Shown: positions 10,399-21,251 of the stretch, one piece after another
Position numbering within the stretch: position 1 is the stretch's first letter
Layout of the letters: each line of letters starts with the position of its first letter
DNA from: a bacterium HR33
Lineage (GTDB): Bacteria > Gemmatimonadota > Gemmatimonadetes > Gemmatimonadales > GWC2-71-9
DNA: 64,000 nt
Direction of reading: 5' to 3'
NCBI GenBank assembly: GCA_002923375.1
Contig: BEIJ01000001.1
Span: 558,001-622,000 of the forward strand
Notes under the pieces: generated by a model
Database searches by the model: none
Told to the model about the DNA's origin: nothing
The model's input: only the letters and a program-made list of their open reading frames with translations
Program-made: the position numbers and the translations under genes

Positions 10399-10785
10399 GT
10401 GGCAATCTCGGTCCGGGCTGACTCTTTGGCGCTCATATCGGAGGCCGACTCGGCTGACGCCGCTAGGATCATGGAGGCTATGCTTAAGGAAGTCCTGTTG
10501 GCTGAGCGCTTTCCGGAAATCGCCTTTGTCTCCCGAGAGGTAAGGCGGGACAAGGAGGGCTTTGAAGTAATCGGCGATTTCACGCTGGTTGGCGTCACCC
10601 GGCCCATCAGCGTGCGAGCCAAGCTCCAGGCGACGCCTTCCGCGCTCAGCGCCACCACACACTTCAGCCTCCGGCAATCCGATTTTGGGATCAAGCCTTA
10701 CGGTACCGCTCTGGGAACCGTAAAAGTCAGCGACCGGATCGATTTCGAGATAGAGCTGATCGGGGCAGCACGCAGCGCCCAGTAG
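10399..10785 (+). CDS. YceI-like protein, N-terminally short
   Basis: The 128 residues match the middle and end of YceI lipocalin-like proteins: RVAISVRADSLAL, then ERFPEIAFVSREV, then FEVIGDFTLVGVTRPISVRAKL, and finally SLRQSDFGIKPYGTALGTVKVSDRIDFEIELI. Family members are usually 170-200 residues and begin with a signal peptide and the strand carrying HDH-like residues. Neither is present. The frame stays open upstream of the GTG at 10399 into the YggU gene (RDPSRSR just before it fits the family), but no plausible start or signal sequence is there. It may be a truncated gene, a decaying gene, or a short cytoplasmic variant. It is followed by the SAM-II leader of metH. Confidence 0.6.
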   Translation: MAISVRADSLALISEADSADAARIMEAMLKEVLLAERFPEIAFVSREVRRDKEGFEVIGDFTLVGVTRPISVRAKLQATPSALSATTHFSLRQSDFGIKPYGTALGTVKVSDRIDFEIELIGAARSAQ

Positions 10786-10855
10786 CCGGAACATACGGGT
10801 GGGACGACCCCCTTCCATCCGGGCTACGATAAGGTAGATTGGATGGGACAATTGA

Positions 10856-10954
10856 ATCCGTGGTGATTTGCGGCATATTGCAGCCACGTTAAACAAGTCG
10901 CTAAAAAGCCAACGCCCCGGCGCTTTTAGCGGCGGGGATTTTAGTTCCGGGGCG
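10856..10954 (+). promoter_or_regulatory. SAM-II (SAM-alpha) riboswitch leader of metH
   Basis: The aptamer spans about 10856-10910. P1 pairs CGTGG (10859-10863) with CCACG (10884-10888). Between them are the conserved TGATTT loop and TATTGCAG. After P1 comes TTAAACAAGTCGCTAAAAAG, very close to the SAM-II consensus tail. The pseudoknot helix pairs GCGGC (10870-10874) with GTCGC (10897-10901), with one G-U wobble. SAM-II elements bind S-adenosylmethionine and reduce expression of methionine genes, which fits metH starting at 10972. Downstream, GCTAAAA (10900-10906) can pair with TTTTAGC (10924-10930). Alternatively CCCCGGCGCT (10915-10924) pairs with AGCGGCGGGG (10928-10937, one mismatch), followed by ATTTTAG. 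The identification rests on recalled consensus, not a covariance search. Confidence 0.85.
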
Positions 10955-10971
10955 CGGGAAAGAACCGGTCG

Positions 10972-14688
<3,717 letters not shown>

Positions 14689-14689
14689 C

Positions 14690-16540
14690 GTGGCTCCGAC
14701 ACTGCGGGACTTCTTGGCCGACGGCAAAGTCCATCTCTTCGATGGAGCCATGGGGACGATGCTCTACTCGAAAGGGGTGTTCGTAAACGTGTGTTACGAC
14801 GAGCTGAACCTGAAACAGCCCCGACTGGTTCAGAGCATCCACGAGGAGTACGTCCGCGCGGGGGCGGAGCTTCTGGAAACCAACACCTTCGGGGCCAATC
14901 CGGTGAAACTGGCAGGTTACGGTCTGGCGGATCTCACCGAAGAAATCAACCGGAAAGCCGCAGAAATCGCCCGCAAAGCCGCCAACGGGAAAGCAGCGGT
15001 GGTCGGCGCCATCGGACCGCTGGGAATCAGGATCGAACCGTTCGGCCCTACCTCCAGAGAGGAGGCGCGGGAGTTTTTTCAACGGCAGGTTAAAGGACTT
15101 CTGGAAGGCGGCGTAAGCGGTTTTGTACTGGAGACCTTTGCCGACCTGGAAGAGCTGCGCCAGGCTTTGGAAGCGGTGCGCAGCCTGTGCGATCTCCCGG
15201 TGATAGCCCAGGTGACGGTGAACGAAGAAGGGAGAACCGCCTACGGGACCGACGTGGAGGCCGTGGCCGCCCGCCTCCACGAGTGGGGAGCGGAGGTCAT
15301 CGGCTGCAACTGCTCAGTAGGGCCGGCATACATGCTGGATGCGGTGGAACGGATGGCAAAGGTGACCGATCGGCCGCTGTCTGCTCAGCCCAACGCGGGA
15401 CTTCCCCGAAGCGTAGGTGACCGCAAGATCTACCTTTCAAGCCCCGAATACATGGCGAGCTACGCACGGCGTCTGGTGGAAGCCGGGGCTCATTTCGTGG
15501 GCGGGTGTTGCGGAACCACCCCGGAGCACATCCGCAAAATGAGAGCGGCGCTGGCGCAAATCGAGCGGGGAAAGAGCTTTCCCGTACCCTACGTCTCCCC
15601 TCCCGTTTCAGCCGATGGCCGCGAGGCGGTGCCTTTGGCCAACAGGTCGAAGTTGGGAGAGAAGTTGGCTTCCGGCAGCTTCATCACCACGGTGGAACTG
15701 CTACCCCCCAAGGGATGGGTGCCGGACAGGCTCATAGAACAGGCGCGCATCCTGCGGAGTGCCGGGATAGACGCGGTGAGCTTGCTCGAAGGGCCGCGAG
15801 CGTTGAGCCGTATGGGAGCGATCCCCGCAGCGATAATCGTTCAGCGACAGGCGGGAGTAGAGGCGATCGTTCACTACACCTGCCGCGACCGCACCATGCT
15901 GGGAATGCTGAGCGACCTACTGGGGGCCGCCGCTGCAGGAATCCGCAACCTCTTGCTGGTGACCGGTGACCCCCCTCGGGCAGAAACCGCCCCCTCGCAA
16001 ACCGGGATTTTCGACATCGACAGCATCGGACTGACCAACCTGGTCTTCCGCCTAAACCGCGGACTCGATCCCGGAGGGAACTCCATCGGCGAGCCCACCC
16101 GCTACGTGATCGGCGTGGCGGTAAACCCTTGGGCCGCCGACCTGGACCACGAACTCAGGCGATTCTACTGGAAGGTGGATGCGGGAGCCGAGTTCGCGGT
16201 CACTCAACCGGTCTTCGAGCCGGAGCGACTGGAAGAGTTTCTCAAGCGAACCGAGGAATTCAGGATCCCGGTTTTGGCCGGCATTTGGCCCCTGCTCTCG
16301 CTACGGAACGCCGAGTTCTTGGCGCACGAGGTTCCCGGAATCCACGTTCCCGAACCGATCATCGACCGCATGCGGCGCGCCCAGGAGCGAGGAGCGGAGT
16401 TCGCCCGGGCGGAAGGAGTGGCAATCGCCCGGGAGATGGTGGAACAAGTGCGCGGCCTGGTGAACGGGATCCAGATCAGCACCCCGTTGGGAAGAGTGGA
16501 CTCCGCCTTGCAGGTGCTGGGGGCAGAACCGACCGGCTAA
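14690..16540 (+). CDS. Homocysteine S-methyltransferase/methylenetetrahydrofolate reductase fusion
   Basis: The 616-residue protein has an N-terminal cobalamin-independent homocysteine methyltransferase domain (LFDGAMGTML; zinc cysteines in GCNCSVGP near 206 and [11 protein letters not shown] near 272) and a C-terminal MTHFR domain from about residue 320. The MTHFR part keeps the catalytic-type glutamate in TTVELLPPKG, the LLLVTGDPP strand and the TQPVFEPE glutamine. The layout matches B. subtilis YitJ, so it can both make methyltetrahydrofolate and methylate homocysteine. Start GTG 14690 is one base after the metH stop. Its TAA shares bases with the TAG of the convergent MetF-family gene. 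Expected to be cytoplasmic and under the same riboswitch as metH. Confidence 0.93.
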   Translation: MAPTLRDFLADGKVHLFDGAMGTMLYSKGVFVNVCYDELNLKQPRLVQSIHEEYVRAGAELLETNTFGANPVKLAGYGLADLTEEINRKAAEIARKAANGKAAVVGAIGPLGIRIEPFGPTSREEAREFFQRQVKGLLEGGVSGFVLETFADLEELRQALEAVRSLCDLPVIAQVTVNEEGRTAYGTDVEAVAARLHEWGAEVIGCNCSVGPAYMLDAVERMAKVTDRPLSAQPNAGLPRSVGDRKIYLSSPEYMASYARRLVEAGAHFVGGCCGTTPEHIRKMRAALAQIERGKSFPVPYVSPPVSADGREAVPLANRSKLGEKLASGSFITTVELLPPKGWVPDRLIEQARILRSAGIDAVSLLEGPRALSRMGAIPAAIIVQRQAGVEAIVHYTCRDRTMLGMLSDLLGAAAAGIRNLLLVTGDPPRAETAPSQTGIFDIDSIGLTNLVFRLNRGLDPGGNSIGEPTRYVIGVAVNPWAADLDHELRRFYWKVDAGAEFAVTQPVFEPERLEEFLKRTEEFRIPVLAGIWPLLSLRNAEFLAHEVPGIHVPEPIIDRMRRAQERGAEFARAEGVAIAREMVEQVRGLVNGIQISTPLGRVDSALQVLGAEPTG

Positions 16541-17406
16541 CCCAGGACTTCCATCAAACGGCGGTACCGCTGCTCCGGCTTGCGGAAACCCAAGTTGCTC
16601 ACGTACACCTTGTCCACCCCCACCTCCCGCAGCGCCCGTATGCTTCGGGCACAAATTTCCTCGGCGCTCAAACCGGACTCGAACTCGGCGGTAATCTCCG
16701 CAGCCGGCACCGGAAAAAACGGCTGAAGCCGCCGCAGGGTCTCCGGATTCGCACTCCGATAGAGAAAGACCCCGAACACTCCGGGTATGGCCACTCCCCT
16801 GCGGCGCGCTTCGCCCAGAAACGCCTCAACCGCCCTGATGCTGTGGTGAGAGACGATCTGGGTCAGGTAAAATTCGGCGGTAAAATGCTCGGCCAGCAGA
16901 AAATCCACCTGGCGAACCGGATCGCGATGGGGGTTCACCCAGCCCCCCAGGCTCAGACTGGGCACCCGCTCGCGGATCAGTTGGCGCAACATATAGGCAT
17001 ACTCCACGCAGCGGGGAGGCCCAACGCTGCGATCGCCGCCTAGGACCGTGAGCGCCTGGAAACCAAAGGAAGCCGCCCGAGCCGCATAGACCAAGCAGTA
17101 ATCCAGCGCGTGCTTGCACGTGAGGAAAGGCACCACCTTCGCCGGATCGACCTCTTCCGCAAGGTTGGTAGTGAGGTGCTGAAGATTCTCCTCCTCGGCC
17201 TCGCCTACCGCGTTGTCGGTCAGGAAAATTACCGTATCCTGCGAGGCGAGCCGCCGGATCGAGTGGTACATATCGATCCAGACGTCCATCCCTTCAGTTT
17301 GCGAAAGCCCGGCCTTAGGCGGCCTGAGCTCCACCGCCACCAGCGGCCGGTCGCTTTTCATTCTTTCGAGGACCGCGGCGCTGGTTTTAGCAGACTGCTC
17401 TCCCAT
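16537..17406 (-). CDS. MetF-superfamily methylenetetrahydrofolate reductase-like protein
   Basis: The 289-residue protein is a TIM-barrel member of the MTHFR superfamily. The N-terminal VAVELRPPKAG keeps the Glu of the family motif, LTVLGGDRSVG corresponds to the loop with the flavin-contacting Asp, and EFYLTQIVSHH keeps the TQ motif. The sequence is otherwise divergent from E. coli MetF and from the fused MTHFR next door, notably VWIDMYHSIRRLASQDTVIFLTDNA near residue 45-70. It may be an auxiliary or FAD-independent reductase, or have a different folate substrate. ATG at 17404-17406. It converges on the fusion gene with overlapping stops. Membership of the superfamily is clear; the exact reaction is not. 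Confidence 0.75.
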   Translation of the reverse strand: MGEQSAKTSAAVLERMKSDRPLVAVELRPPKAGLSQTEGMDVWIDMYHSIRRLASQDTVIFLTDNAVGEAEEENLQHLTTNLAEEVDPAKVVPFLTCKHALDYCLVYAARAASFGFQALTVLGGDRSVGPPRCVEYAYMLRQLIRERVPSLSLGGWVNPHRDPVRQVDFLLAEHFTAEFYLTQIVSHHSIRAVEAFLGEARRRGVAIPGVFGVFLYRSANPETLRRLQPFFPVPAAEITAEFESGLSAEEICARSIRALREVGVDKVYVSNLGFRKPEQRYRRLMEVLG

Positions 17407-17434
17407 AGTAGCACCCGTAATCTATGCTCTCGAA

Positions 17435-17529
17435 CTAAGCCGCGCTCTTGACCTAAGCCGCGCCGCTGCGGAAGCTTTGCAGTCGTAGATTCGAGGCCGG
17501 CTGCCCTGGATTCGAAGCCAGCAGCCCTG
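17435..17529. repeat. Imperfect short tandem repeats in intergenic region
   Basis: The 264-base gap between the MetF-family gene and the pilin genes holds two pairs of direct repeats. CTAAGCCGCGC occurs at 17435-17445 and 17453-17463 (18-base period). A 21-base unit starting GATTCGA occurs at 17488-17508 and 17509-17529 and is identical at 18 of 21 positions. The rest of the gap shows no clear promoter consensus, although promoters for both divergent genes must lie here. Confidence 0.6.
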
Positions 17530-17670
17530 CAGCAGCTTTCACTCCTGCACGCCGATGCGCGATGAGAACGGTCTTGCGGCGGCGGCAAGCTGCAGGCCCT
17601 CTTGAAGATAGCCGGCATGGCATGCTGCTTGAGGCGGGTACCAATAGAGCAAAGACTGGGAGTCCATAAC

Positions 17671-18126
17671 GTGCAATCCAACGGCCGGCGCGGCTACACC
17701 GTCATCGAGGCCCTGATCATGGTTGTAGTGCTGGGGATTTTGCTGGGGATAGCGTACCAGCGGATGAGCCCGGCGCTGGAGCATGCGAAGGTGAATCGGG
17801 CAGCATCCGTCCTGGCGGCGGATTTGCAGTATGCCAGAATGGTTGCAGTTCGCAGCCGGAGGCCGGTAGCCGTTATCGCCATGAGCTCGGTGAAGGGATA
17901 TATCATAAGGCAGCGGGACAGCGCGGTGGTGTATCGCGAGCGGTTCTTGGGTCCCGGCACGGAATTTGGACTGGACCTGTTCAGTTCTTCGCCGGGCTCC
18001 TCGGTGGATATCTTCCCCAACTCGGTGGCGGCGGTCACTACTACGTTCACCTTGGGTCTGGGTGGGTATCAGAGACAGGTCAAGATTTCCCGGGCCGGGC
18101 AGGTGAGGGTCATCCGTGGACCTTGA
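17671..18126 (+). CDS. Type IV pilus/type II secretion minor pilin, FimT/GspH-like
   Basis: The protein begins at GTG 17671 with a short basic leader and a prepilin peptidase site, RRG^YTVIEALIMVVVLGIL, where cleavage would be after Gly and the +5 Glu is present. The hydrophobic helix continues to YQRM. The rest is a small beta-rich globular domain with NRAASVLAADLQYARMVAVRSRRPVAV, the usual FimT/GspH helix-turn. About 151 residues from this start. An upstream in-frame ATG at 17602 would add 23 residues and spoil the leader, so the GTG is preferred. It overlaps the next pilin gene by 11 bases. Such proteins prime pilus or pseudopilus assembly in the inner membrane. Confidence 0.85.
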   Translation: MQSNGRRGYTVIEALIMVVVLGILLGIAYQRMSPALEHAKVNRAASVLAADLQYARMVAVRSRRPVAVIAMSSVKGYIIRQRDSAVVYRERFLGPGTEFGLDLFSSSPGSSVDIFPNSVAAVTTTFTLGLGGYQRQVKISRAGQVRVIRGP

Positions 18127-18520
18127 TCGCGCAAGCTCGGAAGCGGGCGTGACTTTGGTGGAAGTCATCGTGGCGCTGGGGATTCTCTCGGTGGTCCTGA
18201 TAGCGCTGGCCGGGCTGATGTTCGACGTAAGCCTGGGAACGCGCCGCTCGGCGGCTCTGTCGTACCGCAGCGCTGCCGCCCAGATGGCTCAGGCGTGGAT
18301 CGCCGCGCTACCCTGGGACAGTTTATCGAGCGCGGTGGGATGCACGTCCGATAGCACCGGGCAGTTGGTCTACAGCCGCTGCGTGACGGTCGAGGATCTG
18401 AGCAGCGATCAAAAGCGGGTGACGATAGTGATCACCCCGACCGGGGCCCTCACCGCCCCGCCGGACACGATCGTGGTAGATCGCGCCAAGCCCCTTCCGC
18501 TGTCGCCTTTTCTGCCGTGA
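18116..18520 (+). CDS. Minor pilin, PilV/GspI-like
   Basis: This 134-residue protein has a type IV prepilin leader MDLDRASSEAG^VTLVEVIVALGIL with Gly at -1 and Glu at +5, followed by the hydrophobic N-terminal helix. The region MAQAWIAALPWDSLSSAVGCTSDSTGQLVYSRCVTVEDLSSDQKRVTIVI resembles the short globular domain of PilV/GspI proteins, with two cysteines about 18 residues apart that could form a disulfide. Start is GTG 18116, inside the end of the preceding gene. It overlaps the next gene by GTGA. It is the second of four minor pilins transcribed together. Confidence 0.8.
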   Translation: MDLDRASSEAGVTLVEVIVALGILSVVLIALAGLMFDVSLGTRRSAALSYRSAAAQMAQAWIAALPWDSLSSAVGCTSDSTGQLVYSRCVTVEDLSSDQKRVTIVITPTGALTAPPDTIVVDRAKPLPLSPFLP

Positions 18521-19344
18521 ACCGCCGGGGGTTTACTCTAGTGGAACTGCTCATGGCCATGCTGGTCATGGCGATCCTAGGGACCGCCTTGGCGCGGCTG
18601 ATTATCAGCAACTCTCGCTTCGTGAGCCAGCAGGATGCCTTGCTCGAAGCACGGGAGGCGGCCCGGGCGGCCATGCATAGCATGAGTTCGGAACTGCGGA
18701 TGGTGGGCGACGGCGGGCTGCTGGCAGCGTCGGCGGAAAGCGTAACCGTGAGAGTCCCGATCGCCTTCGGGATGACTTGCCGGACGAGCGGCGGAGCCGT
18801 GGTGGCCTCCATGCTGCCCGTGGACTCCGCTACTTATGCGGCGGCGGCTCCAGCGGGTTTGGCCTGGCGCGATGCCGGCGGTTCCTACACCGTGATAACC
18901 CGCTCGATAACCGTTTCGCCCTCAACCAACACCGCGGCCTGTTCGGCGGACAGCATTCGGGTGGTGCCCGGAGGCTGGTTAGTGGAAATATCGGGGATTC
19001 CAGGCGGCCAGAGACCGCCCTCGGGAAGCATCTTCTATCTTTTCGAGATTGTAACCTATAGCTTCAGGCCTTCTGCGGAGCTGCCCGGGAGAATAGGCCT
19101 GTGGCGGAAGACCGGTTCCACCCCGTACGAAGAGTTAGTTGCTCCCTTCGACAGCAGCGCGCGGTTCGCTTTCCTGCTGGGCGCCAATCTAAATCCCACG
19201 GAAACGGTTCCCCCGGATCTCGACAGCGTGCGAGGTTTGGAGTTGAGATTGGTGGGAGCCAGCGACTATCCGCCTCAAGGAAGTTCTACACCCAGCCGGT
19301 TCGATCTCCGGACCCGGGTGGCGTTCATGAACAAGAGGATGTAG
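18517..19344 (+). CDS. Minor pilin, PilW-like
   Basis: The 275-residue protein starts MNRRG^FTLVELLMAMLVMAILGTAL, a textbook class III prepilin leader with +5 Glu. Downstream are REAARAAMHSMSSELRMVGDGGL, a pattern seen after the helix in PilW/GspJ proteins, and a large beta-rich domain with a FEIVTYSFRPS...LWRKTGSTPYEELV segment. Length and order fit PilW. The GTG start overlaps the previous stop by four bases. Its partners are the flanking FimT-, PilV- and PilX-like genes. Confidence 0.85.
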   Translation: MNRRGFTLVELLMAMLVMAILGTALARLIISNSRFVSQQDALLEAREAARAAMHSMSSELRMVGDGGLLAASAESVTVRVPIAFGMTCRTSGGAVVASMLPVDSATYAAAAPAGLAWRDAGGSYTVITRSITVSPSTNTAACSADSIRVVPGGWLVEISGIPGGQRPPSGSIFYLFEIVTYSFRPSAELPGRIGLWRKTGSTPYEELVAPFDSSARFAFLLGANLNPTETVPPDLDSVRGLELRLVGASDYPPQGSSTPSRFDLRTRVAFMNKRM

Positions 19345-19346
19345 GG

Positions 19347-20396
19347 ATGCCCAACCTAAGAGGCAATTCCGGGATCGCACTGCCGGTAACGATCTTTGTC
19401 ATAAGCCTGCTTACCATCATGCTGGCGGCGTCTTTCGTACGGGTGGACGCCGAGCGAACGATCGCGGTGAGCGGCGGGGAATCGGTCACCGCGATCGCTC
19501 TGGCGCAAAGCGGACTTCACAATTACATCGCCTCCCGAACCTCCCGGCCCCCGGACGGCGACTCGGTGCGCTTCAATCTCACCGGGGGATACGCCGACGT
19601 GGTCGCCCACATCGTCCAGCGCCCCGCCGACACCCTCCAAAACCAGGTTTACATCGTCCGGTCCACCGGGTACGTCATAGTGCCCGAGCGGGGCGCCGTA
19701 CACCAAGGCGCCAGGACCGTAGCCCAATTCGCCGTCTGGCAAACCGGCGTTATCCGCCGAATAGCAGCCTTTGTCGCGGCCAACCGGGTAAGGACCCAAA
19801 GCGGCGGGAGGATCGACATAGACGGGCGTGATTTCTGCGGCCCGGGAAGCATCGGCTCGGTGAGAGCCCGAAATGGGTCGCGCTTCGACGACGGGACGTA
19901 CCGGCCGTCCCCGCCCGTAATTCGAGGCAGCGGCGACCAGGTAGCCGACACGACCGGCATCGACTGGAACTACATCGTGAACGGGGGTTTTGTCGCCGAT
20001 TACTATTCACTGTCCGGCTCCGGCTTTTGGAAGAGCTATCTGATCAGGGGAGACGCCACGCTCAACAGCGGCACGGTGGGGACCGGCATACTGATCGTAA
20101 CGGGCGATCTCACCACCACGGGAAACCGGGGCCGGGCCGAATGGTATGGAATCGTCCTGGTGGGTGGCAAGATCGACTTCAACGCCCGCAGGACCCGCTT
20201 CCGGGGATTGGTGTACTCCGGGCTCAACGAGCTGCTGGGCGGGCCGGCGCCTCCGGATGGCACCATAGGAGGAGGCGGTGGGGGAAACCGCTACGAGATA
20301 GAATATTGGTCCTGCTACGTGGACAACAGCCTGGCGTCTCTCACCGGCTTTGTGGCCATACCCAACGCCTGGGTGGAAAACTGGGCATCCTATTGA
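19347..20396 (+). CDS. PilX-like pilus assembly protein with poly-glycine segment
   Basis: The 349-residue protein starts at ATG 19347, two bases after the PilW-like stop. Its N-terminus, NSGIALPVTIFVISLLTIMLAASFVRVDAERT, is the single-helix type of PilX/GspK, with Gly before the helix but without the +5 Glu motif. The C-terminal region is rich in GGKIDFNARRTRFRGLVYSG-like turns, including RGDATLNSGTVGTGILIVTGDLTTTGN, and has a GGGGGG run near residue 310. These turns suggest a beta-helix or polymer-like surface domain. It closes the minor-pilin cassette. An 84-base gap with no obvious terminator follows. Confidence 0.7.
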   Translation: MPNLRGNSGIALPVTIFVISLLTIMLAASFVRVDAERTIAVSGGESVTAIALAQSGLHNYIASRTSRPPDGDSVRFNLTGGYADVVAHIVQRPADTLQNQVYIVRSTGYVIVPERGAVHQGARTVAQFAVWQTGVIRRIAAFVAANRVRTQSGGRIDIDGRDFCGPGSIGSVRARNGSRFDDGTYRPSPPVIRGSGDQVADTTGIDWNYIVNGGFVADYYSLSGSGFWKSYLIRGDATLNSGTVGTGILIVTGDLTTTGNRGRAEWYGIVLVGGKIDFNARRTRFRGLVYSGLNELLGGPAPPDGTIGGGGGGNRYEIEYWSCYVDNSLASLTGFVAIPNAWVENWASY

Positions 20397-20480
20397 GCAG
20401 GAGTCCAGCGATTGCTATCCCGCCGCCAGAGGCAGTCGGGTTGTTCCAAGCGTCAGCTCGCGACCGGAATCGGTTGAAAG

Positions 20481-21230
20481 GTGGACGGGCTGGAGCGCGC
20501 CATAAGACAGGTGGAAACCGACCGCCGTAGCGGTGCGAGTCAGATAGCCCGCTCGGTGGCTCGAATCCTGGCCGAAGCCCGCAGCCGAAATTTTTCGGAC
20601 GCGGAGCTGGAAGATCTCCGACTTCGCTTGGCTCGCTCCCATCCCACCATGGCGGCGGTCTGGAACGCGGCCCATGCCGCAGACCCGGAGCGCTTCCTGC
20701 ACCTGCTCCAGGCACGGCAACAGCGTGCGGTGAGGCACGCGCGGCAGCTCCTGCGCGGAGCTCGCCTGGTGATTACCCTGTCCTACTCTTCCAGCGTGAT
20801 CGAGACTCTGGCCGGCCTCAAGGCCGGGGTGATCGTGGGCCAGAGCCTGCCGGGAGGCGAAGGGAAACGTACGGCAGCGGTCTTAAAGAGGAGCGGGATC
20901 GACGCCCGGGCAGCTCCGGACGCGACCCTGCACAGCTGGATACCCGCAGCCGATGCCGTACTCCTGGGAGCCGACGCGATAACCCGCAGGGGAGCGGTAA
21001 ACAAGATCGGATCGAGATCACTGGCACTGGTCGCAAGAGTCGAGCGCTGCCCCTGTTATGTGGTAGCCGACAGCAGCAAGTTTCCCCTCGCTCCAAAACC
21101 CTTTCCTCCCCCTCTACTAGGCCCCGGCGCTCGGTTCGAGTACGTGGAACTCTCGCTCTTGACCCGAGTCATAACCGAGGCCGGCGCCCTGACTCCCCGG
21201 GTCATCGAACGGCTGGTGCGCGCCGGCTGA
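20481..21230 (+). CDS. eIF2B-alpha/beta/delta-like protein (translation-factor or R15P-isomerase superfamily)
   Basis: This 249-residue protein belongs to the eIF-2B/methylthioribose-1-phosphate isomerase superfamily. Visible family segments are RLVITLSYSSSVIETL, GEGKRTAAVLKRSGI, the active-site-like ADAVLLGADAITRRGAVNKIGSRSLALVAR, and YVVADSSKF. In archaea, relatives act as ribose-1,5-bisphosphate isomerases, and in the methionine salvage family as methylthioribose-1-phosphate isomerases. The usual MtnA cysteine motif is not obvious here. The start is GTG 20481. It begins a long rightward run of closely spaced genes. Exact substrate is unknown. Confidence 0.75.
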   Translation: MDGLERAIRQVETDRRSGASQIARSVARILAEARSRNFSDAELEDLRLRLARSHPTMAAVWNAAHAADPERFLHLLQARQQRAVRHARQLLRGARLVITLSYSSSVIETLAGLKAGVIVGQSLPGGEGKRTAAVLKRSGIDARAAPDATLHSWIPAADAVLLGADAITRRGAVNKIGSRSLALVARVERCPCYVVADSSKFPLAPKPFPPPLLGPGARFEYVELSLLTRVITEAGALTPRVIERLVRAG

Positions 21231-21251
21231 AGCTCTATTACCATACAGTGC

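Noticed and set aside
10786-10971. Cobalamin riboswitch before metH
   Set aside because: A B12 element would be about 200 bases with a GCCACTG box and several stems. Only AGCCACG is seen, and it is part of SAM-II P1. The SAM-II pattern explains the region better.
17407-17670. tRNA gene on the minus strand, suggested by TTCGAATCC-like sequences
   Set aside because: Two T-loop-like stretches are explained by the tandem repeat. No acceptor stem, D-arm or anticodon arm can be folded around them.
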